A stretch of DNA of 64,000 nucleotides from Pseudanabaena sp. GTDB taxonomy: Bacteria > Cyanobacteriota > Cyanobacteriia > Pseudanabaenales > Pseudanabaenaceae. How positions within the stretch are numbered: position 1 is the stretch's first letter; each line of letters starts with the position of its first letter. Positions 44,624 to 53,147 of this stretch are shown here, in pieces. Position numbers and translations under genes: made by a program. The notes under the pieces are model-generated. The model was not told the DNA's origin, searched no databases, and saw only the letters and a program-made list of their open reading frames with translations. The stretch is taken from assembly GCA_003249015.1 (NCBI GenBank), contig QBLS01000005.1:1-64000 (forward strand), written 5' to 3'.

Positions 44624-46102
44624 ATGAAGTTTAATCCCGATTTGTGTCGCAATGAGAGTGAGGTTGAGAGTAAGTTATTTGTGCAGTATCTTTTGCCTAC
44701 CCTTGGTTATGACGCGAGTACATGGCATCAAGAGGTAGCTTTAGGGAATATCCGTCTAGATTTTTTAGCCCTTACTTCCCAGATTTTCCCCAAGGCAAAT
44801 CATTTATCTCCCAAGGTATGCGTGGTGATGGAAGCCAAGCATCCTAAGCAAAACCTTGACTTCCATGTGCGCCGACTCAATCACTATCTCGCTAAGTTAC
44901 AGGTTGCTTATGGAGTTTTAACTAACTCTAGAGACTTTCGGATTTATAGGTTAGTAGGCGATCGCTTAAATCTTATTTTTCAATGTAAAGGCTCAGAACT
45001 ATCAGACAAAATAGAAAAAATTAAAAGTATTATTGGCAAAGAAGAATTATTAAGCATTGGCTCAAAATCTCCGTTGGAGCCAGCCAATATTGTCGATCAG
45101 CCGATTGTTGCACCATCCCCAAAGCCAGACTTAAACTTACCAGAAGTCCACAATCTAACTACAAATCCAAATTTTGATGATGTAGCTAACCATCAAAATT
45201 TGGCTACTTATGTTACTCCATCGAGAAAAACTATGAAAATAATCGCAATTTATCATAATAAAGGTGGTGTGGGCAAAACTACCACTGTCGTTAATCTTGC
45301 CGCTGCTCTCAGCCAAAAGGGGAAAAAAGTCTTGGTGATTGACCTAGACAGTCAAGCAAATACCACCTTTGCCACAGGGCTAGTCAAGTTTGAGGATGAA
45401 GATTTTGATGATATTAAGGAGTCAAATATCTACCATGTTTTGAAGTCCGACGAGTTCTTCTCAATATCAGAAGTGGCGCGAACCTCTCACTTTTGCAGTC
45501 CACCTATTGATGTAATTCCCTCGCACATTGCTTTAATGCGTTGCGAAGAGGAATTAAACAGGCTCGATTTTTGCCGCATGATTTTGTCTGAAAAGCTCAA
45601 GAATGTCACCCATAAATATGATGTGGTGCTGATCGATACGCCTCCATCCCTAAATCTCTATGCCAAGTTAGCACTTAATACCTGTGATTATTTAATCATT
45701 CCCTCTGACCTGAAACCTTACGCCAATCAGGGATTAATCAATGTTAAGGACTTTATTAAGGATGTGAATTCTTTTCGTCGGAAGATTAACATGAGTCCCA
45801 TTGATGTATTGGGAGTTTTGCCAAATAAAATTTCCACTAACAGTAAATTTGTGCAGTATACCCTGCCATCTCGCCTCCAGAGAATTACGGCTAAGTATGA
45901 TCTGAAGCTGATGGACTCGATTATTTATGATCGCGATGATCTGGCTAAATGTGCGGAAAAAAATCAACTTGTTGGTGATATGGAAGTTGCTGATCCCCGT
46001 TCTATATTTGATGCCTATCCCAACTCTATGGCGGCGCAGGAATTTGAACTTTTGGCGATCGAGGTACTAGAAAAAATCGGTCTCTATAGCACAGTACGCT
46101 AA
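44624..46102 (+). CDS. Nuclease-domain/ParA ATPase fusion
   Basis: A 492-residue fusion. Residues 1-140 form a PD-(D/E)XK nuclease-like domain of the type I R-subunit N-terminal kind: helix with E15, Asp46 in GNIRLDFLAL, and E70-A-K72 in VVMEAKHPKQ, the expected catalytic spacing. A linker of about 60 residues follows. Residues 204-492 are a ParA/MinD-type ATPase: deviant Walker A HNKGGVGKTT (213-220 region), VLVIDLDSQANTT, IDTPPSLN and a C-terminal helix set. Met204 (45233) could initiate ParA alone. The ParB-like gene follows 73 bases later, so the pair is likely one unit. Both catalytic sites look intact. Confidence 0.9.
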   Translation: MKFNPDLCRNESEVESKLFVQYLLPTLGYDASTWHQEVALGNIRLDFLALTSQIFPKANHLSPKVCVVMEAKHPKQNLDFHVRRLNHYLAKLQVAYGVLTNSRDFRIYRLVGDRLNLIFQCKGSELSDKIEKIKSIIGKEELLSIGSKSPLEPANIVDQPIVAPSPKPDLNLPEVHNLTTNPNFDDVANHQNLATYVTPSRKTMKIIAIYHNKGGVGKTTTVVNLAAALSQKGKKVLVIDLDSQANTTFATGLVKFEDEDFDDIKESNIYHVLKSDEFFSISEVARTSHFCSPPIDVIPSHIALMRCEEELNRLDFCRMILSEKLKNVTHKYDVVLIDTPPSLNLYAKLALNTCDYLIIPSDLKPYANQGLINVKDFIKDVNSFRRKINMSPIDVLGVLPNKISTNSKFVQYTLPSRLQRITAKYDLKLMDSIIYDRDDLAKCAEKNQLVGDMEVADPRSIFDAYPNSMAAQEFELLAIEVLEKIGLYSTVR

Positions 46103-46175
46103 CCTGAAACAAAATTCTGATGGTGTGGCGCAGTCGCACCATCAGCAATTTGGCTCCCTAATTTGGTATTTAAAA

Positions 46176-47024
46176 ATGAAATTATCTACTTCCCTAGTAG
46201 CAGTCAAAAAAATCACCGATTCGAGTTCCCATTCTCAGTTTGACCGTGAGCAAGTGGAGCGTCTAGCTCAACTGATTTTGGCATTAGAGGGAATTGTCAA
46301 TCCCTTAGTTGTCCGTAGAACTAGTTTACAGTCCTACGAAGTTGTCGCAGGTCATTTTGAGTATCAAGCGGCGGCTAGAGCCAGAGAGATCGATCCGCGC
46401 AAGGGAGAAATGATCTCGGCATATATTATTGAGCCTGAAGATGAAACTGTTGGTGCGGCGATCACGGAACAGGTGTATTTATTGCAAAATTCGCATTCTC
46501 AAAATTTACGATCTCAAAATTCACAACCTCTTGACGTGATTGCCACATCAGCCCCTGAGGAAACCGAGCAAAATAGGCAAAGCCTTGACCTTCTCCAGTT
46601 TATTCTAGAAAAACTAGAATCTACGGAAAGGCTACTGCTGAGTCAGCTTGCTAGTCAAGCTTCGCAAATTCAGAACCTAGAAAAGTCTGTCCATGAATTT
46701 GCAAATACTTTGGCTAAATCCATTGCCGTAAGTACGCATACTAGCCCGACTTTAGTTCCTGTTTCTCCTAAAACTACATCCACGAAAAAGCCTAAAGGGA
46801 CAGCAGATCCTGTGATTGACGACTTTAATAATTTGGATTTTGATCGCCTTCGTCGGCAACTGGCGAAGCTAGGTTTTGATGAAAGTGGAAGTAGTGAATT
46901 AGCTAAGGTAATTATTGATAACAGGCGATTGGGTTTGTTTTCCTCAATTTCAGATGTTACAAAAAGAGTCAAATTTACGGGTTTCTCTAAGCTTAAAGTA
47001 AGCGATATTAGAAAAGTTTGGTAA
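46176..47024 (+). CDS. ParB-like protein with C-terminal helical domain
   Basis: Predicted DNA-binding partner of the upstream ParA fusion. I prefer ATG 46176 (MKLSTSLVAVKKI..., 282 residues); the frame continues up to GTG 46125 through a palindrome (GATGGTGTGGCGC..). The N-terminal ParB/Srx-like domain (about 8-100) has VERLAQLILALEGIVNPLVVRR and YEVVAGHFEYQAAARA (the GHFEYQAA box replaces the usual GERRxRAA). A helical stretch (about 150-190) and a Ser/Thr-Pro-Lys linker (about 200-225) follow. The C-terminal compact domain (about 230-282, FDRLRRQLAKLGF..., VTKRVKFTGFSKLKVSDIRKVW) may be a helix-hairpin-helix. I find no HTH like that of canonical ParB. Confidence 0.8.
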   Translation: MKLSTSLVAVKKITDSSSHSQFDREQVERLAQLILALEGIVNPLVVRRTSLQSYEVVAGHFEYQAAARAREIDPRKGEMISAYIIEPEDETVGAAITEQVYLLQNSHSQNLRSQNSQPLDVIATSAPEETEQNRQSLDLLQFILEKLESTERLLLSQLASQASQIQNLEKSVHEFANTLAKSIAVSTHTSPTLVPVSPKTTSTKKPKGTADPVIDDFNNLDFDRLRRQLAKLGFDESGSSELAKVIIDNRRLGLFSSISDVTKRVKFTGFSKLKVSDIRKVW

Positions 47025-47126
47025 ATCTAAATGACGGCGTATTGCGCCGCCATTCATATTTGTTCCATAGGCAAAGCGCTTAATCAAAATTGCTCTCTTT
47101 AATTCTTGGTAGCGCCCACAACACAA

Positions 47127-47468
47127 TTACTTTGCATGACTGTCTAATTCTTCTAAAATTTGATCGAATATTTTTCTAAGCAGCAGCTTTTCATCAAAAA
47201 ATACCGAAGGCTCATCGTCACTTAAGTTTAAGGAAGCGACATCGATAAATAGAAAATTCTCTCCGTCATCCATTAACCATTCAATTTCTAAAATTTGATC
47301 CACATCACCCAACTCACTTTGCCAAGCCTCTCGAAACTCTAGAACAGCAGGAGATTTGTAACCATCCATAGGTATTAAAGCGGTCAGCTTAGAATGCTGA
47401 TGAAAATTAAAATCGGTAGAATATCCCAGCTTGATTAGAGCCTGTTCTACTTGGGAATAAGTAACCAT
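47127..47468 (-). CDS. Acidic protein of unknown function
   Basis: A 113-residue acidic cytoplasmic protein without signal peptide or membrane segment. The N-terminal helix (TYSQVEQALIKLGYSTDFN) is followed by ALIPMDGYKSPAVLEF and an acidic helix (QSELGDVDQILEIEWL), then by a strand-like FLFIDVASL and a closing helix (IFDQILEELD). No family is recognised. It converges on the ParB-like gene with about 100 bases between them. Confidence 0.6.
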   Translation of the reverse strand: MVTYSQVEQALIKLGYSTDFNFHQHSKLTALIPMDGYKSPAVLEFREAWQSELGDVDQILEIEWLMDDGENFLFIDVASLNLSDDEPSVFFDEKLLLRKIFDQILEELDSHAK

Positions 47469-47615
47469 ATTTTTATAAGTAGCTAAGACTTTTGATGGCG
47501 CGGCATAACCATGCCATTAAAAATCATAAGCGCTTTGCAGCTCCCAAAATTGATTTTTTACCAGCCCGTCTACGGCGGGCTGGCAAATCCTACACAACCC
47601 CAACCCGTAATAATT

Positions 47616-48779
47616 TTGAGTAATCACATCACCAGTCCCTATGAATGGATTGATCAGTCTTTGCAGTCAATCCATAAAGCTAATTGGTATCGCTCCACGC
47701 AAACGATCACTACTAGAGCAGGCACGATCGCCCAAGTCGATGGTCGGCAAATGCTCATGTTTGCTAGCAATAATTACTTGGGACTAGCAGGTGATCGCCG
47801 CTTGACTAAGGCGGCGATCGCCGCGATTGAGAAATATGGTACTGGCTCCACAGGGTCGCGATTAGTGACAGGACATTTAGATTTGCATGAAGAATTAGAA
47901 CGTGAAATTGCTGATCTTAAAGGCTCGGAAGCATCTCTGGTATTTAGCTCAGGTTATCTTGCTAACTTGGGGACGATCGCTGCGATCGCTGGGGCACGGG
48001 ACTTAATTTTGGGCGATGCCTTCAACCATTCCTGTTTAAAAAAAGGCGCATTAATGAGTGGAGCAACCGTCTTAGATTATCAACACCTCGATTGCGAAGA
48101 CCTCCGCTCCAAATTGCAACAGTATCGCCACCGCCATCGCCGATGCTTAATTACCACCGATAGCGTGTTTAGTATGGATGGCGACCTCGCACCGCTGTCT
48201 GCAATCATGCAGTTAGCCGCCGAGTATGACTGCATGGTATTGGTGGATGAAGCTCACGGTACAGGAGTATTTGGCGATCGCGGTGGTGGGCTTACTGAGT
48301 CCTTTAAAATCCAACAAGAATTAATTCAAGTAGGAACCCTTAGCAAAGCTCTAGGCAGTTTGGGAGGCTATGTAGCAGGCTCAGCCAAGTTAATTGATTT
48401 TTTACGCAATCGGGCTGCTACTTGGATCTATACAACGGCGCTATCTCCTGCGGACACAGCCGCCGCGATCGCCGCGATTAAGATCATCAAATCAGAAAGC
48501 TCTTTGCGTCAGCAGCTTTGGCAAAATGTCGCCATGGTCAAGCAAGGCTTAACCGAACTAGGATTATCAGCGATCGCGCTAGATTCACCGATCATTGCGA
48601 TCGAGGTTGGTGATATTGCCAAAACATTAGAATTAGCTAAATATTTAAAGGAAAATGGCATTTTTGCCCCTGCAATCCGTCCGCCGACTGTACCAACCGC
48701 CAGAATCCGCATCACCCTAATGGCAACCCATACTCCTGAGCAAATTCAATCCTTAATGGACTGCTTACGGAATTTTTAA
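47616..48779 (+). CDS. bioF: 8-amino-7-oxononanoate synthase-like PLP enzyme
   Basis: Condenses pimeloyl-ACP or -CoA with alanine in biotin synthesis; close homologues of the same fold make related alpha-oxoamines. TTG 47616 gives 387 residues (usual about 385) beginning SNHITSPYEWIDQSLQSIHKANWYRS; the frame is open to ATG 47511, but the extra 35 residues include a REP-like palindrome (47561-47583). PLP features are FASNNYLGLAGD, YGTGSTGSRLVTG, FSSGYLANLGTIAA, SVFSMDGDLAPL, VDEAHGTGVFGDRGGG and the lysine in GTLSKALGSLGGYVAGS. The C-terminal PTVPTARIRITLMATH fits BioF. Confidence 0.9.
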   Translation: MSNHITSPYEWIDQSLQSIHKANWYRSTQTITTRAGTIAQVDGRQMLMFASNNYLGLAGDRRLTKAAIAAIEKYGTGSTGSRLVTGHLDLHEELEREIADLKGSEASLVFSSGYLANLGTIAAIAGARDLILGDAFNHSCLKKGALMSGATVLDYQHLDCEDLRSKLQQYRHRHRRCLITTDSVFSMDGDLAPLSAIMQLAAEYDCMVLVDEAHGTGVFGDRGGGLTESFKIQQELIQVGTLSKALGSLGGYVAGSAKLIDFLRNRAATWIYTTALSPADTAAAIAAIKIIKSESSLRQQLWQNVAMVKQGLTELGLSAIALDSPIIAIEVGDIAKTLELAKYLKENGIFAPAIRPPTVPTARIRITLMATHTPEQIQSLMDCLRNF

Positions 48780-48830
48780 ACCCTAAGAAACGAGGGGCGG
48801 CGCGATGCGCCGCCCCTCGTTTCTTAGGGT
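48780..48830. terminator. Palindromic terminator between bioF and pyk
   Basis: A perfect stem ACCCTAAGAAACGAGGGGCG... with a GAT loop, starting at the bioF stop and ending just before the pyk stop. It lies between converging genes, so it may terminate both. Confidence 0.7.
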
Positions 48831-48841
48831 TATAATCGGTT

Positions 48842-50614
48842 TTAAAATGTCAAATCATCGGAACGGGAGCCAGAATAAATCATCCCCTTACTGAAGTTGA
48901 CCGTAAGCGGCTCTCCATCGCGAATGAAGCCAGTAGCATTTTGCACACCAATGAGAATAGGAATACCCAGCCTTCTACCAATAACCACCGCATGGGAATC
49001 GAGGCTGCTCTCTTCCGTAATCACAGCCGAAGCCTTGCGAATTACTTCGATATAGTCCGCATCAGTGCGATCAATTACCAAGATTTCACCAGGATTAAAG
49101 TCGCGCACATCTAAATGATGGAAAGCAACCCTTGCCCGACCATTGACAATGCCCGAACCAATACTCAAACCCTTACCAACCACCGAGGAGACAAACTCAA
49201 CCTTAACTAAATCTGTGGAACCAGCCACGTCTTGCAATGTGCCAGCCGACATGACCACTAAATCCCCAGCCGATAGCAGCTTCATTTCTTGGGCAAGATT
49301 TAGCGCCGCCTCAAAGTTTTGTCTTGCCGAGGGTAAAGACACCAGCACTAGGGGCTGCACACCCCATACCATCTGCAAGCGTCTTGCTACTTGCACATTA
49401 GGCGTAACTGCCAAAATTGGAATTGGTGGACGAAACTTGCTGACATTACGGGCGGTTGATCCAGTTTTGGTCAGGGTAACGATCGCCGCCGCCTTTAGTT
49501 GCATCGCAATTCTGCCCACTGCCTGACTGATCGCGTTAGGTATGGCTCGCCCCATACTCTCGATAGGCTGCATTTTTAGATCTTGTTCTTTCTCAATCCG
49601 CACCGCGATCCTTGCCATTGTTTCCACAGCCAAGATCGGGTATTTGCCCACCGCCGTTTCGTTGGACAGCATCACCGCATCTGTACCATCAATGATCGCG
49701 TTAGCAACGTCGGAAATTTCGGCACGAGTAGCACGGGGACTATTAACCATACTGTCAAGCATCTGGGTCGCCGTAATGACGGGAATACCAAGACGATTTG
49801 CAGTCTTGATTAATTGCTTTTGGGCGATCGGCACATCTTCCGCAGGAATTTCCACACCCAAATCGCCGCGAGCCACCATTACGCCATCACAAACCGCGAG
49901 AATTTCCTCCATATTGGCGATCGCCTCGTGCTTTTCGATTTTGGCGATCACGCAAGCATCACGTCCTGAAGCCGCAATTAAGTCTTTGACTTCCAGCACA
50001 TCTTCGGGCGTACATACAAAGCTAAGCGCTACCCAGTCCACACCTTCGCTCAAACCAAAGCGCAGATCTTCGCGATCCTTATCGGTCATTGCGCTTACAG
50101 ACAGGTGTACATTCGGAAAATTTACCCCTTTATTATTGGAAAGAGTGCCACCAATTACGACCCGACAATACAGATCTCCTAACTCTACATTGACATCCTC
50201 GACCACCATTTCCACTTTGCCGTCATCCAGCATGATCACTGCCCCAATCGGCACTTCTTCGGCAAGCGTATCGTAAGTGATACAGCTAATCGAACTTGTT
50301 CCATCAACTTGGCGGCTAGTCAGTACAAATTTGTCACCCCTAGCTAGTTGAATTGGGCCTTCTTTAAATACGCCGAGGCGAATTTTGGGTCCCTGTAAGT
50401 CTTGCAATATTCCAACGGGCTGATTTAATTCACTCGATACCTGACGAATATTGCAAATACTCCGATGATGGTCGGCATGAGTGCCATGGGAAAAATTTAG
50501 TCGAAAAGTGGTTGCACCCGCTTCAATAAGCTGGCGCAGCATCTCTGGGCTACTGGTGGCAGGACCAATAGTGGCAACAATTTTTGTGCGGCGAAAAGTT
50601 TCTCTAACGGTCAT
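48842..50614 (-). CDS. pyk: Pyruvate kinase, with C-terminal PEP-utilising-type domain
   Basis: Makes ATP and pyruvate from PEP and ADP. Of 590 residues, about 1-345 are the barrel with TKIVATIGPATSS, FRLNFSHGTHADH, and the signature VIAKIEKHEAIANMEEI. ARGDLGVEIP, the ATQMLDSMVNSPRATRAE block and SNETAVGKYP are also present. An alpha/beta C-terminal domain follows (about 360-480: VTLTKTGSTARNVSKFRP). An extra mobile domain of the PEP-utilising kind (about 490-590) carries IDRTDADYIEVIRKASAVITEESSLDSHAVVIGRRLGIPIL. This longer pattern is common in cyanobacterial pyruvate kinases. Confidence 0.95.
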   Translation of the reverse strand: MTVRETFRRTKIVATIGPATSSPEMLRQLIEAGATTFRLNFSHGTHADHHRSICNIRQVSSELNQPVGILQDLQGPKIRLGVFKEGPIQLARGDKFVLTSRQVDGTSSISCITYDTLAEEVPIGAVIMLDDGKVEMVVEDVNVELGDLYCRVVIGGTLSNNKGVNFPNVHLSVSAMTDKDREDLRFGLSEGVDWVALSFVCTPEDVLEVKDLIAASGRDACVIAKIEKHEAIANMEEILAVCDGVMVARGDLGVEIPAEDVPIAQKQLIKTANRLGIPVITATQMLDSMVNSPRATRAEISDVANAIIDGTDAVMLSNETAVGKYPILAVETMARIAVRIEKEQDLKMQPIESMGRAIPNAISQAVGRIAMQLKAAAIVTLTKTGSTARNVSKFRPPIPILAVTPNVQVARRLQMVWGVQPLVLVSLPSARQNFEAALNLAQEMKLLSAGDLVVMSAGTLQDVAGSTDLVKVEFVSSVVGKGLSIGSGIVNGRARVAFHHLDVRDFNPGEILVIDRTDADYIEVIRKASAVITEESSLDSHAVVIGRRLGIPILIGVQNATGFIRDGEPLTVNFSKGMIYSGSRSDDLTF

Positions 50615-50716
50615 GGATAGTCAGCTAACGGCGAACCTCAAACATACCAGAATCTCATGACAATTATCCAAGTTGTGATTACTCTTACAGGGCTGCCGCA
50701 TCAAAAATTTGTAGCT

Positions 50717-50822
50717 TATAGCAAAGTCAGGCTTAAACCCCAAAAGATGATTAGTGGCACGAAGCGCCGCCAATCATCTTCTGGGGTTTTGATTTGTACT
50801 AGCTAACTCTTGCTTTGCTATA
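50717..50822. repeat. 106-bp MITE-like element, variant copy
   Basis: Begins TATAGCAAAGTCAGGCTTAA and ends AACTCTTGCTTTGCTATA, with internal CCAAAAGATGATT-GTGGC stem. It shares the terminal TATAGCAAAG inverted ends with the 115-bp elements and appears reversed relative to them. Confidence 0.7.
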
Positions 50823-51023
50823 TGCCAAGCCACAAAGAGTTAGCGCACTTTTGTGAATTAAAAACCAAACCCTGTAAATTTTCTTAATGAATATAAAGAA
50901 TTAGTCATTGCTTCATTTGGGATCATTCACTGCGAAGGGCTTACAAATAAAACCTGTGGCACAGGCTGCGCGTGCACAACAGATTTTATTTGTGTCTAGT
51001 TACTTATGCCTAGCTACTTATTC

Positions 51024-52724
51024 CTAAAACAAATTATAGGAAAGAGAAAAATAAATATTATTTTCTTGACGATTATTATTTACAGAAATTAATGGCAAGC
51101 CATAATCTAATTTTGCTGTTAGCCGATCGCCCATCTGCCAGCGCAGCCCTAAACCTGTTCCAAGTATCCAGTTATTGCCACTACTAGCAGAACTATCGCG
51201 ATTCCACACATTACCTAAATCAATAAAAGGGACAATTTGCAATAATCCCTCTACTTCTGGAACTCGCACAATTGGGAATCTTGCTTCTAAAGAGATATTC
51301 ATTCCATTATCACCAACTAGAGTGTCTTGTCGATAACCTCGACCATTTTGAGAACCGCCAACACTAAATTTTTCTGCGGCTGGTAAAGGTCGATCAGCTA
51401 ACTGGATACTGCTACTTGCGATCAGTAAAGTGTCTTCAGCTAAAGCCCTAATGTACTGCAATTGACCACGCCAAGCCCAAAAACCGCTGTCGGGCGATTT
51501 GACATTAACCGTAGAATCGAGAAAGCCCCTAAGCCCTAGGCTCATTTGCGATCGCAATGCAAGTACTTCCTGACTACTACGTTGGGTAAACTCCTGAAAG
51601 AATCGCAAAGTTGAAAGCTTGGTACGTCCAAAATCATCGGAACCTGCCGACAGCGAGATAGGTAACTTGAGCAAAGTCGTAAAGCTATCACTATGAGATG
51701 CAGTCACGCCAAGGGCAAATTCTTGGACAGGAGTTTGGATAAGTGGTTGGCGGAAGGTTAACTCGTAAGTTGTGGAGTTGGAATAGATATCTAGAATCTT
51801 GAATTCAGGATCAATTATGTTGCTATTTGTATTGCTAAACAGAAAGCTTAAAGTTCCGTTATAGGCATTAACTGGCAATGTGTAGTTGAGATTGTACTGA
51901 CTCCGACCATCAGTGTTGCCATAGGTAGCCAAAATGCGATCGCCAAAGCCCAGCAAATTTCGTTCACCCACTTCCACCTGTCGCAATAGCTGCCCGACAT
52001 TGGGAGGCGCAGAATTATCAAGGCTTGCCCTTACGCCAAAGGAATTGGACTCTATAACGTTGACCTCTAAAATATTTGTCCATAGCTGTGAGCCTGCCTT
52101 AAGTTCTGAAGAGACAAAGGAAAATAGTGGATCAAGCTGTAATAGTTGCAGAGCATTGAGCAGGCGATCGCGATTTAATGGTTTAGCTGTTGCTATTTCT
52201 AAACGGGAGCGAATGTAGTTAGGGTCGAGACGATTTGTACCTGTGATTTGGATGGCTTCGAGTTGACCTTCAACGACTTGAATTGTCACTGTGTCATTAC
52301 TGGCTTCTTGGGGAGGAATGAAAGCGCCCGATGTGATGTATCCATTACGAATATACAAATCAGCGATCGCGGCTCTAGCTTGCAATAATTCCGAAAAACT
52401 AATGGGACGGTTAGTAAAAGATTTTACCACCGTAGCCAATTGCTCAGTTGAAAAGACGGTACTGCCCACTATCCGAAATTCTCGGACAATAAAGGTATCT
52501 CTAGAATCAGGTAAATCTAAATTTGGCTCAATTTGTGGGTTATTGGGTACTAACAACTGATCGGCAGGCGGAAGCAGCCTTGGAGTTTCCTCTGGTCTTA
52601 AAGGTGTAGGTGGAATTAGCTCTGAGGGTCTGATCGATTGAGCAAAGAGAGGAGCTTTTCCTAATAAACAACTAAATATGCTAATGAGAGTACAAAAATA
52701 CGCACCTTTCCACAATAACTGCAT
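51024..52724 (-). CDS. TpsB outer-membrane transporter (ShlB/FhaC family)
   Basis: A 566-residue two-partner-secretion pore predicted to export the TpsA protein encoded divergently at 53148. A signal peptide (about 1-29, ...GKAPLFAQS) precedes a Pro-rich linker. Two POTRA domains follow (about 76-155, FIVREFRIVGSTVFS..., and about 156-230, AIQITGTNRLDPNYIRSRLE). The 16-strand beta-barrel comes after (about 240-566), with the conserved GRGYRQDTLVGDNG (the VRGY-like motif) and the C-terminal aromatic residue NLF. It ends in Phe, as outer-membrane proteins do. Confidence 0.92.
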   Translation of the reverse strand: MQLLWKGAYFCTLISIFSCLLGKAPLFAQSIRPSELIPPTPLRPEETPRLLPPADQLLVPNNPQIEPNLDLPDSRDTFIVREFRIVGSTVFSTEQLATVVKSFTNRPISFSELLQARAAIADLYIRNGYITSGAFIPPQEASNDTVTIQVVEGQLEAIQITGTNRLDPNYIRSRLEIATAKPLNRDRLLNALQLLQLDPLFSFVSSELKAGSQLWTNILEVNVIESNSFGVRASLDNSAPPNVGQLLRQVEVGERNLLGFGDRILATYGNTDGRSQYNLNYTLPVNAYNGTLSFLFSNTNSNIIDPEFKILDIYSNSTTYELTFRQPLIQTPVQEFALGVTASHSDSFTTLLKLPISLSAGSDDFGRTKLSTLRFFQEFTQRSSQEVLALRSQMSLGLRGFLDSTVNVKSPDSGFWAWRGQLQYIRALAEDTLLIASSSIQLADRPLPAAEKFSVGGSQNGRGYRQDTLVGDNGMNISLEARFPIVRVPEVEGLLQIVPFIDLGNVWNRDSSASSGNNWILGTGLGLRWQMGDRLTAKLDYGLPLISVNNNRQENNIYFSLSYNLF

Positions 52725-53147
52725 TTATATGTATCTCCTCACATATAAGCTTTGTCAGTAATTAAAATACTAATTTCTCAGTTATACAATATAACAATTA
52801 TGTTAAAAGTTAGTGAGCGAGTAATTTATATTATTCCTAAATTCTTAAATTAAGATATTAGAAAAACAGAGCTTTGATGACCGTCACAGATTTGACTACG
52901 CGCAGATGTCAATACAATTTGCTGAAGAGCAGTCAAAGCCATAAAATTTATTGAAGCTCCAAATCTTTTCTTGATTTATTTAGGATTGCAATATATTGAA
53001 TCAAATTTAAATTTAAATTTGTAGAACTGCCCCTAGTTTTAATTGTGTTGAGATACTGGGCAAGTCCATCAGCACTGCATAAATTATATTAATATTAAAT
53101 ATCAGGTTATTTACTCTCTTATATTTTGGGATAAAGGTTGTATTAAC
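52725..53147. promoter_or_regulatory. Divergent tpsB/tpsA intergenic region
   Basis: A 423-base AT-rich gap between two divergent starts, with no repeat of the GGCGGCGC type and no gene. It must hold both promoters. Such a length leaves room for regulation, but I cannot assign a specific binding site. ATCTCCTC just ahead of the tpsB start is a weak complementary ribosome-site trace (GAGGAGAT on the minus strand). Confidence 0.55.

Noticed and set aside
49143-50276. Plus-strand frames opposite pyruvate kinase
   Set aside because: Antisense to a fully conserved gene; translations rich in Ser/Thr/Ile with no family match.
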